Shown one piece after another: positions 1 to 8,523 of a DNA stretch of 42,234 bases (its first letter is position 1; every line of letters begins with the position of its first letter). The DNA is from Bacteroidales bacterium UBA2861 (lineage in GTDB: Bacteria > Bacteroidota > Bacteroidia > Bacteroidales > UBA932): assembly GCA_002350615.1 (NCBI GenBank), contig DEFD01000007.1, positions 1-42,234 on the forward strand. The letters run 5' to 3'. Position numbers and translations under genes: made by a program. The notes beneath the pieces were generated by a model. It had not been told where the DNA came from. It did not search any database and saw only the letters and a program-made list of their open reading frames with translations.

Positions 1-31
1 TGATTTATAGAGGAAAGATAGGAATTTTATT

Positions 32-39
32 TATATTTG
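32..39 (+). promoter_or_regulatory. TAnnTTTG promoter box for recF
   Basis: TATATTTG matches the Bacteroidota -7 consensus TAnnTTTG. It ends 20 nt before the recF ATG at 60. A possible GTG start at 39 lies on the last base of this box, so it would be upstream of the transcription start. That favours the ATG at 60. Confidence 0.55.
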
Positions 40-59
40 TGGTTCAAACGGTCCCCCAC

Positions 60-1157
60 ATGGCAGTATTGGATAAAATAGTAGTTCAGAATTTCCGCAA
101 TATAGAATTGCAGGAATTGGATTTCTGCGCCAATATCAATTGCATATCCGGTGGAAACGGTGAAGGGAAGACCAATCTCCTGGATGCAATCTGGTATCTG
201 TCCATGGCCAAGAGCGCTTTCGGAAGCGGCGAACTCTTCAATTACCGTTACGGTTGTTCCTCCTTCGCCCTTTCCGGTCTATATACCCTCCCTTCGGGCC
301 AGCAGACGAGGATCTCGATCCAGGTTCAGGAAGGCGGAAAGCAGATGCGCCGTGACGACAAGCCCTATACCCGCCTGTCTTCCCATATCGGACTCCTGCC
401 AGTAGTGTTCGTGAGCCCCGCGGATACGAGCATGGTGAGCGATTCCGGCGAGGAACGCCGCAAGTTCATCAATTCCGTCCTTTCCCAGATGGATGCCCAG
501 TATCTTGGGAATATCCAGCAGTACAACAGGCTCCTGCAGCAGCGCAACCGCCTTCTCAAGGAAGTGAGCGTGGATCCCGCGCTGCTGGAGGTCATAGATG
601 AAAAAATGTCGGCCTTGGCGACTCCCATCTTCGAGAGGCGCCGGGATTTCGCGGCGGGCATCGCCCCGGCCGTACAGGAATACTATTCGAGGATTTCCGG
701 CGGAAAGGAGATGGTGTCCATCTCATATGTTTCCGACCTGCAGAAGGGGGCTCTCACGGATGTTTTCCGTGCGAGGCGTGAACGCGACCTCCTTCTACAT
801 TATACTACCGCAGGCATGCAGAGGGACGATTTCGTCTTTGAAATGGACAGCCGTCCGATACGGAAATGCGGCTCGCAGGGCCAGCAGAAATCCTTCCTGG
901 TCGCGCTTAAGTTCGCCCAGTACGAAATCATGAAACAGGCTGCAGGCTATGCACCCATGCTCCTTCTGGACGATCTTTTCGACAAGCTGGACATGAACCG
1001 TGTGCAGAACCTTCTTTCCATGGTGGCCGGCAGCGAATTCGGACAGATCTTCCTTACTGATTCCAACAAGGTTAGACTGTCCGGCATCGTCGATTCCATT
1101 ACTTCTGAGCGCACATATTACGAAGCGAAAGGAGGCGTTTTCACCCGTAATGGCTAA
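60..1157 (+). CDS. recF: DNA replication and repair protein RecF
   Basis: RecF is an SMC/ABC-like ATPase that binds gapped DNA and, with RecO and RecR, loads RecA at stalled forks. The 365-residue protein has the RecF-type Walker A GGNGEGKT followed by NLLDAI at residues 31-44, a signature-like GSQGQQKSF near 271-279, and a Walker B LLLDDLFDKLD near 301-311. Length is normal for the family. The ATG at 60 is preferred over the in-frame GTG at 39, which overlaps the promoter box. The end overlaps the next gene by 8 nt; recF followed by a DUF721 gene is a familiar bacterial arrangement. Confidence 0.95.
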   Translation: MAVLDKIVVQNFRNIELQELDFCANINCISGGNGEGKTNLLDAIWYLSMAKSAFGSGELFNYRYGCSSFALSGLYTLPSGQQTRISIQVQEGGKQMRRDDKPYTRLSSHIGLLPVVFVSPADTSMVSDSGEERRKFINSVLSQMDAQYLGNIQQYNRLLQQRNRLLKEVSVDPALLEVIDEKMSALATPIFERRRDFAAGIAPAVQEYYSRISGGKEMVSISYVSDLQKGALTDVFRARRERDLLLHYTTAGMQRDDFVFEMDSRPIRKCGSQGQQKSFLVALKFAQYEIMKQAAGYAPMLLLDDLFDKLDMNRVQNLLSMVAGSEFGQIFLTDSNKVRLSGIVDSITSERTYYEAKGGVFTRNG

Positions 1158-1482
1158 CAGGATCTCCCGCAAGACGGCCATGCCTTTCAGCGAGGTTTTC
1201 AAGCTGATGATACGCCAGGCCGGAGCCACCGCGACCCATAACGCCCAGAGGGTGTACATAGCCTGGAATTCCGCTTCCGGAGCCGCCGACTATACAATCA
1301 GACGTTATTTTCGGGATGGAAAGCTGGTTGTCACTCTTGGTTCTTCGGTAGTGCGAAGCACGCTTTCCTACCAAAAAGACGCAATCCTGCAGAAGATGAA
1401 TGCAAAACTGCAGGAGGACAGCCTGCTTATCCGAAATCCGGAAGATGACACTCCGTTCGTCAAAGAACTGATACTGAAATGA
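1150..1482 (+). CDS. DUF721 (DciA-like) protein
   Basis: This small basic protein of 110 residues is of the DUF721 family, which includes DciA, the helicase loader or operator of many bacteria lacking DnaC. Typical features are the N-terminal segment AMPFSEVFKLMIRQAG and the central part in which a YIAWNSASG segment precedes RRYFRDGKLVVTLGSSVVRSTL, followed by a short helix and a C-terminal beta segment. It starts inside the end of recF (8-nt overlap) and ends in an ATGA overlap with pdxB, so the three are almost certainly co-transcribed. A role in replication is inferred from family and neighbour; DciA activity itself is not shown. Confidence 0.8.
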   Translation: MANRISRKTAMPFSEVFKLMIRQAGATATHNAQRVYIAWNSASGAADYTIRRYFRDGKLVVTLGSSVVRSTLSYQKDAILQKMNAKLQEDSLLIRNPEDDTPFVKELILK

Positions 1483-2510
1483 AATTCGTAATAGATTCCG
1501 CAATTCCCTTCATACAGGGCGTTTTCGAGCCATACGCCGATGTGGTTTACAAAGAGGGCTCTGCCATCGGACGCGAGGACGTCGCCGATGCTGACGCCAT
1601 GCTGATAAGGACCCGGACAAAGTGCAATGAAGAGCTGCTGTCCGGTTCTTCCGTCAAGATAATAGCCACGACGACGATAGGTACGGACAACATAGACATG
1701 CCGTACTGCCGCAAGCACGGGATTTTCGTACAGAATGCCCCGGGAAGCAATGCCGGCGGGGTCATGAATTACGTATTCTCCGCCCTTTACGGCGCCGCGT
1801 CGAGGAAAAGCATCCCCCTTACCGGAGCGACTCTCGGAATCGTAGGCGTGGGTCAGGTGGGCTCCAGGGTGGAGACGATGGCGAGGCATCTCGGGTTCAA
1901 GGTGTTGCTCTGCGACCCTCCGAGGGCGGAGGCGGAAGGCCCTGACCAGTTCTGCAGCCTCGATTACCTGCTGCAGAATTCGGATATAGTCACGCTGCAT
2001 GTGCCGCTTACTCCCGCCACCAGGGGAATGGCCGATGCCGCTTTCTTCTCCAAGATGAAGCTCGGGGCGCTCTTCGTGAATACGGCCAGGGGAGAGGTGG
2101 TGAACGACGACGACCTCATAGACGCAATCCCAAGGCTCGGTCCTGTTATCATAGATACCTGGAACAATGAACCGAACGTGAATGTCAAGCTGCTGGAACT
2201 CGCTGAAATAAGCACCCCGCACATCGCCGGATATTCTTATCAGGGCAAGCAGCGGGGGACTGCAGCTGCGGTACGCTCCGTGGCCCGCTACTTCGACATC
2301 CGCCCGCTTTTCGAGTTCTTCCCTCCGGCCGACATTAAGGAACTGGAAGCCGTGAAACTGGATTTTACCGGAATGTCACAGGGGGAGATTACCTCCGCTA
2401 TCCAGTACAATTATCCTATCTTCACGGACGATTTCATGTTCAGGATAAATCCTTCCGGATTCGAGAAAATACGCGCGGAATACAGCTATCGCCGCGAGTT
2501 TTTCATTTGA
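1479..2510 (+). CDS. pdxB: 4-phosphoerythronate dehydrogenase PdxB
   Basis: PdxB oxidises 4-phosphoerythronate in the DXP-dependent pyridoxal phosphate pathway. The 343-residue protein is a D-2-hydroxyacid dehydrogenase: NAD-binding GIVGVGQVG around residues 120-128, catalytic Arg in ARGEVV near 203-208, Glu in WNNEPN near 228-233, and His in TPHIAGYSYQGKQRGT near 246-261. The last motif with its YSYQGK and the extra C-terminal dimerisation segment are typical of PdxB rather than SerA. It is slightly shorter than the E. coli enzyme (378 residues). Translation is coupled to the DUF721 gene by an ATGA overlap. Confidence 0.9.
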   Translation: MKFVIDSAIPFIQGVFEPYADVVYKEGSAIGREDVADADAMLIRTRTKCNEELLSGSSVKIIATTTIGTDNIDMPYCRKHGIFVQNAPGSNAGGVMNYVFSALYGAASRKSIPLTGATLGIVGVGQVGSRVETMARHLGFKVLLCDPPRAEAEGPDQFCSLDYLLQNSDIVTLHVPLTPATRGMADAAFFSKMKLGALFVNTARGEVVNDDDLIDAIPRLGPVIIDTWNNEPNVNVKLLELAEISTPHIAGYSYQGKQRGTAAAVRSVARYFDIRPLFEFFPPADIKELEAVKLDFTGMSQGEITSAIQYNYPIFTDDFMFRINPSGFEKIRAEYSYRREFFI

Positions 2511-2521
2511 ATATTATTTAT

Positions 2522-2529
2522 TAAATTTG
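2522..2529 (+). promoter_or_regulatory. TAnnTTTG promoter box for the TPR/yebC pair
   Basis: TAAATTTG matches the -7 consensus and lies in the 54-nt gap after pdxB, 35 nt before the ATG of the TPR gene. No -33 TTTG is found at the usual distance. Confidence 0.5.
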
Positions 2530-2564
2530 CAGGTTGAAAGAATTTAAACGAAATTATTATACAT

Positions 2565-3239
2565 ATGGCAAACAAACCAAACATCAAAGAAGCGGAGCGC
2601 CAGGAGAACATCGAAAATACCCTCTCCAGGACAGAACAGTTTTTTAACGAGAACGGCAAAGCGATATGGGGAACCCTGCTGGCCCTGGTGGTCATAGGAC
2701 TCGGAATTCTCGCATATCACAAATACATCTATATTCCCAAATGCGAGGAAGCGCAGCTGCAGGCAGTCCCTGCGGAAAATGCCTTTGCCGCAGGCGAGTA
2801 TGAACTTGCCCTGAACGGCGACGGCAACAATCTCGGCTTCGCTGAGATCTCCGAGGAATATGGCAACAAGGCCGGAAAGGCAGTCTGGTTCTACGCGGGA
2901 GTATGCGAACTCCAGCTCGGAAACTACGACAGCGCCATTTCCTATCTCAAGAAATACAAGGGAACCGAGCCCATCCTTGCAGCAAGGGCCGCCGCCTGCC
3001 TTGGCGACGCCTATGCGAATGTCGAGGATTACAGCTCCGCCGTCAAGGCTTACAAGAAGGCTGTCGCCACCGCTGACAACCAGTTCGCGGCCACCTATCT
3101 CTACAAGGCCGGCATAGTGTACGAAAAGCTCGGTGACAAGGCCGCGGCTCTCGCATGCTACAAGCAGATCAAGGACAAGTATCCCCAGAGCGTGGAAGGA
3201 TACGATATCGACAAGTCAATCGCTGCATTGGAGGACTAG
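2565..3239 (+). CDS. Membrane-anchored tetratricopeptide-repeat protein
   Basis: This 224-residue protein has a charged N-terminus, one transmembrane helix around residues 33-55 (IWGTLLALVVIGLGILAYH and following) and a C-terminal region with at least three TPR-like helix pairs, for example AVWFYAGVCELQLGNYDSAI, ACLGDAYANVEDYSSAVKAY and YKAGIVYEKLGDKAAALACY. The layout resembles YfgM-type ancillary proteins, anchored in the inner membrane with TPRs outside. No enzymatic motif is present. It is 3 nt upstream of yebC and probably shares its transcript. The exact function is unknown; a role in protein quality control or assembly is inferred from the layout only. Confidence 0.75.
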   Translation: MANKPNIKEAERQENIENTLSRTEQFFNENGKAIWGTLLALVVIGLGILAYHKYIYIPKCEEAQLQAVPAENAFAAGEYELALNGDGNNLGFAEISEEYGNKAGKAVWFYAGVCELQLGNYDSAISYLKKYKGTEPILAARAAACLGDAYANVEDYSSAVKAYKKAVATADNQFAATYLYKAGIVYEKLGDKAAALACYKQIKDKYPQSVEGYDIDKSIAALED

Positions 3240-3242
3240 GAA

Positions 3243-3995
3243 ATGGGAAGAGCTTTTGAATTCCGCAAGGAGCGCAAGTTGAAAAGGTGGGGACACATGG
3301 CCCGCACCTTCACCAAACTCGGAAAGGAAATCACCATCGCCGTAAAGCAGGGCGGTCCCGACGTTACCGGCAACCCCCGTCTCCGCGCCCTCATGGCTGA
3401 GGCCCGCAGCGAGCAGATGCCCAAGGAAAACATAGAGCGTGCAATCAAGAAGGCTACCGAGAGCAAGCAGGGCGATTTCAAGGAAGTCGTTTATGAAGGC
3501 TACGGTCCTTTCGGAATCGCATACCTCGTGGAAACCGCCACGGACAACACCACCCGCACCGTTGCCAACGTCCGCAGCTATTTCAACAAATGCGGCGGAA
3601 GCCTCGGTACAAGCGGCAGTGTAAGCTTCATGTTCGACCACAAGTGCGTCTTCCGTATCAAAGAGAAGGAAGGCCTTGACCTTGAGGAACTTGAGCTCGA
3701 GCTTATCGACTACGGTGTGGATGAGGTTTTCGAAGAGACGGAAGTGGACAAGGACGACAATGAGACCAAGGTCGTCGTGATATACGGAGATTACGCATCC
3801 TACGGCAATATCCAGAAGTATATCGAGGACAACGGCTACGAACTCATTTCCGGCGGTTTCGAGCGCATCCCGACAACCGAACTGAAAGAAGTCACTCCTG
3901 AGCAGCGTTCGACGCTTGAGAAGCTCATAGGACTTCTCGAAGACGATGAAGATGTGACCAACGTCTATACCACCATGAAACCTGCGGAGGAATAG
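3243..3995 (+). CDS. yebC: YebC/PmpR (TACO1) family protein
   Basis: The 250-residue protein is full length for the YebC family. It begins MGRAFEFRKERKLKRWGHMARTFTKLGKEI, close to the family N-terminus, and has the AIKKATESKQGDFKEVVYEGYGPFGIA block near residues 66-92, then TATDNTTRTVANVRSYFNKCGGSLGTSGSVSFMF. Members have been described as DNA-binding regulators (PmpR) and, more recently, as ribosome-associated factors that help translate proline-rich stretches; mitochondrial TACO1 is the homologue. Which role applies here cannot be read from sequence. Its start is 3 nt after the TPR gene. Confidence 0.93.
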   Translation: MGRAFEFRKERKLKRWGHMARTFTKLGKEITIAVKQGGPDVTGNPRLRALMAEARSEQMPKENIERAIKKATESKQGDFKEVVYEGYGPFGIAYLVETATDNTTRTVANVRSYFNKCGGSLGTSGSVSFMFDHKCVFRIKEKEGLDLEELELELIDYGVDEVFEETEVDKDDNETKVVVIYGDYASYGNIQKYIEDNGYELISGGFERIPTTELKEVTPEQRSTLEKLIGLLEDDEDVTNVYTTMKPAEE

Positions 3996-4020
3996 TTCCT
4001 TCGCGGGTTTCCGCTTTTTT
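3981..4020 (+). terminator. Probable terminator after yebC
   Basis: A 12-bp stem containing two wobble pairs (3981-3992 with 3996-4007, loop TAG) overlaps the yebC stop. It is followed by a shorter GCGG/CCGC hairpin directly before a run of six T (4015-4020). The next gene begins at 4055. Confidence 0.5.
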
Positions 4021-4054
4021 GATAACATACAGAACAGTAACCACAGAACACTTT

Positions 4055-6502
4055 ATGAGACATATTGCATTGTATCTGCTTTCCGCGGCGGTCCTGTTTG
4101 TGGGATGCGCCAAGGAAAATCCTGGTGTCAAGTCCGGAGCCGAAAAGAAAAAAACGGTTTATATGGAGTTTTCAGCGGGGGTGGGTTCCAAAACCGCCCT
4201 TGAGTCCGACATGACGGTAAACTGGAAGGCCGGGGACAAGATCACAGTGTTTTCAGGCAAAGGCACCGGGTATGAATTTACTACGGACCAGACCGGAAGC
4301 CTCGTGACATTCGCCGGGAATGCGGTGGAGTCCCAGGTATATTATGCAATGTATCCTTATTCCGCGTCCCAGAACTGCCTCATAGGCGACGGGAACAAGC
4401 TCAACCTGGATTTCCCGAGCATTGCCGCGGACAGTTGCATACTCTTCGATTTCCCCTGCGACCAGAAAGGCTATCCCGGAACCTTCGATCCGGCTGCCAA
4501 TATCGCCTTCGGCAGGTCGGAAGGCCGGTACTTCTCATTCAAGAATCTCTGCGCCCTGGCCGCTGTGGATATCGAAAGCAGCGATATAAAGGAAATAGTG
4601 TTCCTCGGAGGCAGAGGTTCTGAAAAGATTGCCGGTGTCTTCAGGGTTTCTGTCGGCAAAGACGGTGTCCCTGCCTTCAAACAGGGTTCTGTCAGCCCGA
4701 AAAACGATGCCGCGGTAGGCGTGCTGGAGGCACAGGACGGAGGCCGTATATTCTTCACCCCTTCCGAGGGGGAGACCTTCGCTCCCGGCAGATACTTCAT
4801 CTGCGTGCCGCCTGTCAATATGACGGAAGGATACAGGCTCCGCATCACCCGTGCTGACGGCAAAATCGCGGAGATTGAAGATAAGACGCCTCTCGATTTG
4901 CAGCGTTCTCACTGGTATGAGCTGAGCAAAGTCAATTCTGCTTCGCTGGAATTCAAGAATGCCATCTGCCTGAGGCTGATGAAGGTTTCATTCCAGCTAC
5001 CCGGCCGCAGTATCAGCAACCTGTGGCCGTTCACTCCTACTCACGGCTCTTTCAGCTCCGGTTGGGGCACTCCCAAGGAAGGCACTGTGAATACCTATTT
5101 TGAACTGACTGAAAAAGAAAGCGGATACAAGTTCCATTATTGGGCAAGCACCGGTGCTTCTCCTCACGGAGCCCAGGGTTTCCGCATTGGAGCCGAAAAG
5201 GGAGATTTCTTCGAATTCCCCGCAATCCCGGGTGCGAAACTCACCAGGGTCGAGGCTGCCATGGGCACTGGGTCCGCCAAGGGTGCATCCCTTGAAATCC
5301 GTACTGCCGCTTCGCAGACAGGACGTCAGGTGGATGCCGACGGCAATCTCACCGGTACGAGGGTGACAGGCGGAGATTCCCTCCAGACTGATGCGAAATG
5401 GAAGGTTCTGGACTGGAAGCTCGAAGGCACAGAGGTGAACACTCCCTACCGGATGGTATTCAATTCCGACCCGATTTACAAAGCCGACGGCAGCATAGAC
5501 GGCAACAATATCGGTATCGCGGAACTTATTCTCTGGTACGAAGAAGACAGTGCGTCCCAGATTGTGATATCCGGTGTCAAGACCGCTGCTCCTGAAATAG
5601 ATGAAGACGATTACACCGCTAAGGCTACAATAGTCATGAAGGGCGAAGTCGAGTACAGCGGAGGAAGCGCTTTCTCCACCCTCCAGGGCGGATTCGAGTA
5701 TCGTCAGGGCACGGAAGGGGAATGGACAGACGTGCAAAGTACGGTTGCCAACAAAATCCTCAGCGCCTCCGTGGACGATCTCAGAAGTACCAAGTTCTTC
5801 GAATACAGAGCCTATGTAATCAAGGACGGAAGCAAACTTTACGGCAAGACCAAACGTGTCCTCTGGCTTGGATACAGGGCCAAGGATTATGATGAGAGCA
5901 ATGCGACGTCCCTCCCGACCTACAGTTATGAGTACAGCAAGCTGCCTCATCTCTCGATGACAAGCGGCAATCCCTGGATTCAGAAGGACTCTACGGATTA
6001 CGGTACCGGCTATAAATTCATCTACTATGGACAGTGCTGGATTTGGAAGAATTCCGGCGGAAGCTGCTATCTGGGACTGATGTTCAACAACATGAATTCT
6101 AACGCCAACACAAATAAGACCTGGGAGGAAAGCGGACACACTGTCACCAAGGGCTATGCTTATTTCTCTATTCCCGGCATAGAAGGCTACCGCCTGAGCG
6201 ACATCAAGCAGGTCTGCCATTACAATAATGCAAATTATACATGGTTCGACAAGCTTGCGAAGACTGTGAGCGTGAATGATGACGGTTCCCTTGAAGTTTC
6301 AGACAATGTGGCTGAATTCGGCCAGCCGGTAAACGGGACCTTCAGTTACATCAAGAAAGACAACTCAACCGCGGAAGCAAAGACCACTTCGGTATGGGCG
6401 CATGCCCAATGTGATCCCGGTGAGCGTTACACGCTCTGCGTAACCGTACCTACTTTGATATGTTTCAACAGCTTTACCGCTGTATGGACTAAAGAAGAAT
6501 AA
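4055..6502 (+). CDS. Fimbrillin-like lipoprotein with two beta-sandwich modules
   Basis: An 815-residue lipoprotein: signal peptide MRHIALYLLSAAVLFVGC with the lipobox Cys at 18. Residues about 30-290 look like an Mfa/fimbrillin-type domain (SAGVGSKTAL, then VNWKAGDKITVFSG, and a GRYFICVPPVN strand). Two similar all-beta modules follow, about 295-500 (GFRIGAEKGDFFEFPAIPG) and 612-815 (YFSIPGIEGYRLSDIKQ), separated by an FN3-like segment about 505-605 (FEYRAYVIKDGSKLYGK). The start at 4055 is chosen because an upstream in-frame ATG would add 12 residues before the signal peptide. No catalytic motif is seen. The next gene is a paralogue 4 nt downstream. A surface-exposed structural or glycan/matrix-binding role is inferred. 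Confidence 0.75.
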   Translation: MRHIALYLLSAAVLFVGCAKENPGVKSGAEKKKTVYMEFSAGVGSKTALESDMTVNWKAGDKITVFSGKGTGYEFTTDQTGSLVTFAGNAVESQVYYAMYPYSASQNCLIGDGNKLNLDFPSIAADSCILFDFPCDQKGYPGTFDPAANIAFGRSEGRYFSFKNLCALAAVDIESSDIKEIVFLGGRGSEKIAGVFRVSVGKDGVPAFKQGSVSPKNDAAVGVLEAQDGGRIFFTPSEGETFAPGRYFICVPPVNMTEGYRLRITRADGKIAEIEDKTPLDLQRSHWYELSKVNSASLEFKNAICLRLMKVSFQLPGRSISNLWPFTPTHGSFSSGWGTPKEGTVNTYFELTEKESGYKFHYWASTGASPHGAQGFRIGAEKGDFFEFPAIPGAKLTRVEAAMGTGSAKGASLEIRTAASQTGRQVDADGNLTGTRVTGGDSLQTDAKWKVLDWKLEGTEVNTPYRMVFNSDPIYKADGSIDGNNIGIAELILWYEEDSASQIVISGVKTAAPEIDEDDYTAKATIVMKGEVEYSGGSAFSTLQGGFEYRQGTEGEWTDVQSTVANKILSASVDDLRSTKFFEYRAYVIKDGSKLYGKTKRVLWLGYRAKDYDESNATSLPTYSYEYSKLPHLSMTSGNPWIQKDSTDYGTGYKFIYYGQCWIWKNSGGSCYLGLMFNNMNSNANTNKTWEESGHTVTKGYAYFSIPGIEGYRLSDIKQVCHYNNANYTWFDKLAKTVSVNDDGSLEVSDNVAEFGQPVNGTFSYIKKDNSTAEAKTTSVWAHAQCDPGERYTLCVTVPTLICFNSFTAVWTKEE

Positions 6503-6506
6503 GGAT

Positions 6507-8447
6507 ATGAAGGCATTGTATTCTTCAATTTCAGCAGCGCTGGCGATTTTCGCCGGCGCTGCCCTGTTGCAGGCCCAGACCTACAACTATTCGGGTTTTT
6601 TCCCTTTTGAACAGAAACTGTCCGCCGACGGAACCAATTCCACGGAACTGGTTTATGACGATGAAAGCGGTGATTCCGGCCTCGCTCCTGACGCCATCGG
6701 AGGACGTCTTGTCTTCGGGATCAACTCCGACGACATAGTGGAAATTTCCGTCAAAGGCATCAGGCCATCTCCTGTCGCAGGCTATTTCAGTTTCCAGGTT
6801 GACGAAAACAACCGCAGCCGCATCAGCGGATTCAAAGAGGAGTACACCGCTTATGGCGTTTACCTCGAAAAAGATTCGGAAACGAGTCTGTCTCCCGGAA
6901 AGTACACGGCCCTGCTCCTTCCCTGCAATCTTGAAGAAGGGGTGCGGATGGTTTTCAGGAACAGTGCCGGACAGTTCGCGGAAGCGGTTTTCGCCCAGCC
7001 GCTGCAGATCAAGGCAGGCGGCACCGTGGACCTCGGAGAGATTGATACCAAGGCCCTTTTCTGGGAGGATGCGCTTCAGGTCCGTTTCGCCAAGGCGGAA
7101 TATATGCATGGTCAAACCTGCCTCTGGCCGTTCAAGTCGCCCGGCAAGAATCCTTTCCCGCTCAGCGTCAAGGATGAGTGGCAGTACAAGTACACGGGGA
7201 AGCGTTATAAGCTCGTAACTCCCGGGAAACAGAACCTTTACCTCTATGCTTCAGAATTCATCGCTCCGCACTGGGCCTACGGCCTGCGTTTCGGCACCAA
7301 GGTGGGAGACTATCTTGAACTGCCCGGACAGTCCGGTAAAGTCATATATAAGGTAAAGTACATCACCGGTGACAAGAACTCGGAAGGCGGCAATCCCGGG
7401 ATATGGACTGCTGCCGATACCCCCAGAAGGGTGAAAGGAGGAGATTCCTGGCGCGGGAAAAAGCAGCGTTCGGAAGAGCATGTCTGGATGCTGTCAGGGC
7501 TCAAGGAAGGTGAAGGCTGCCGTCTTACCCTTACCAAGGGCTCTAACGAATCTGTCTGGGAAGTGGACGTTTATTATGCCAAAACTTCGGACCTGCAGAA
7601 AAATGCAGTTTCCGCAGCCATAAGCGGAAATGCGGAAAATACGGGTAACACGGGTAGTTTCAAGGCGTCTTTCGTCCCGGCTTTCGCCTGCGACCTTGAA
7701 AAATTCCAGGCGGGAGTGCAGCTCCGCAAGGCCGGTGGCGATACCTGGACGGACATCCCATGGAAAACCCCCGCTACCGACTTTACGGTGGATGCCGAAG
7801 TGGAGTACGACATTCCCTATGAATACCGCTGCTATGCGAAAGGCGCGGATAACGCTTCCATGGTCTATGGCAACATCCGCACTTTCGTCCCCGAAGCGAA
7901 GATCGAGCTCGACCTCGATCTGAATGCCGGAAAAAAGCGCGGAGAGGGGACTCTGCTGGACGGGGAACCGATTACCGACAACTGCAGTTCGACGACCTCC
8001 AAATGGCGCGGGCGCAGTTACAAGCTGAAGCTTGGCACCGCTTATGAATTCGGTGTATGGGGGAGTGTAGGTGTCGGAGCCTCCACCACCGCTGGCCTCA
8101 TCAACGGTATCCGTTTCAATACCTATCAGCATTATAAGGGCAATGTATATGGCACCAATACGGGCGATGAGCGCTCCTGGATCCATCTGCCCGAGATTCC
8201 CGGCTTCACCCTGGTTTCCTTCGAAATCAAGACGGGTTCGAACACCGAGGATATCATCCTTGCTTCAGAGGCTGATGACAAGGGCGCCTATACCGAACTG
8301 GAAAGCGGCTATAACCTTCAGCGCAAGAACGGAAATGTCTTCTCCTGCAGCTTCGATTCCCTGGAGCCAGGGAAGTCCTGCTATGTGTATATGAAAGGCT
8401 ATTCCCTTATGGTCTATAGGATCAGCTTGAAATATGTGAGAAAATAA
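6507..8447 (+). CDS. Secreted paralogue of the preceding lipoprotein
   Basis: A 646-residue protein with a signal peptide (MKALYSSISAALAIFAGAALLQA) and no lipobox Cys. Residues about 25-195 align with only the second half of the upstream fimbrillin-like domain (GRLVFGINSDDIVEISVKGI against LAAVDIESSDIKEIVFLGG; GKYTALLLPCNLEEGVRM against GRYFICVPPVNMTEGYRL). A first beta module follows (about 200-355, GLRFGTKVGDYLELPGQSG), an FN3-like segment (about 365-470, YEYRCYAKGAD) and a second module (about 475-646, IHLPEIPGFTLVSFEIKTG). It therefore appears to be a paralogue lacking the N-terminal half of the fimbrillin domain and the lipid anchor. The 4-nt gap implies one transcript. The function is unknown; the two may form a surface complex. 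Confidence 0.72.
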   Translation: MKALYSSISAALAIFAGAALLQAQTYNYSGFFPFEQKLSADGTNSTELVYDDESGDSGLAPDAIGGRLVFGINSDDIVEISVKGIRPSPVAGYFSFQVDENNRSRISGFKEEYTAYGVYLEKDSETSLSPGKYTALLLPCNLEEGVRMVFRNSAGQFAEAVFAQPLQIKAGGTVDLGEIDTKALFWEDALQVRFAKAEYMHGQTCLWPFKSPGKNPFPLSVKDEWQYKYTGKRYKLVTPGKQNLYLYASEFIAPHWAYGLRFGTKVGDYLELPGQSGKVIYKVKYITGDKNSEGGNPGIWTAADTPRRVKGGDSWRGKKQRSEEHVWMLSGLKEGEGCRLTLTKGSNESVWEVDVYYAKTSDLQKNAVSAAISGNAENTGNTGSFKASFVPAFACDLEKFQAGVQLRKAGGDTWTDIPWKTPATDFTVDAEVEYDIPYEYRCYAKGADNASMVYGNIRTFVPEAKIELDLDLNAGKKRGEGTLLDGEPITDNCSSTTSKWRGRSYKLKLGTAYEFGVWGSVGVGASTTAGLINGIRFNTYQHYKGNVYGTNTGDERSWIHLPEIPGFTLVSFEIKTGSNTEDIILASEADDKGAYTELESGYNLQRKNGNVFSCSFDSLEPGKSCYVYMKGYSLMVYRISLKYVRK

Positions 8448-8467
8448 GACATTTTTCCAGCAAAATA

Positions 8468-8498
8468 TTTGCATAATTGAAATTATTGTCTACCTTTG
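8468..8498 (+). promoter_or_regulatory. Bacteroidota promoter (-33 TTTG / -7 TACCTTTG)
   Basis: TTTG at 8468-8471 and TACCTTTG at 8491-8498 have centres 25 nt apart, close to the -33/-7 geometry described for Bacteroides. The box ends 25 nt before the ABC ATPase ATG. This is the best two-part promoter in the window and marks the start of the ABC-GntR-OMP operon. Confidence 0.7.
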
Positions 8499-8523
8499 CG
8501 GTGTACTATTAAACTAATACACT

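Noticed and set aside
4997..6220. Long open frame (407 codons) on the minus strand opposite the fimbrillin-like lipoprotein
   Set aside because: It is antisense to a gene with signal peptide and domain structure, has low-complexity composition and no recognisable motif. Such shadows arise from codon bias.
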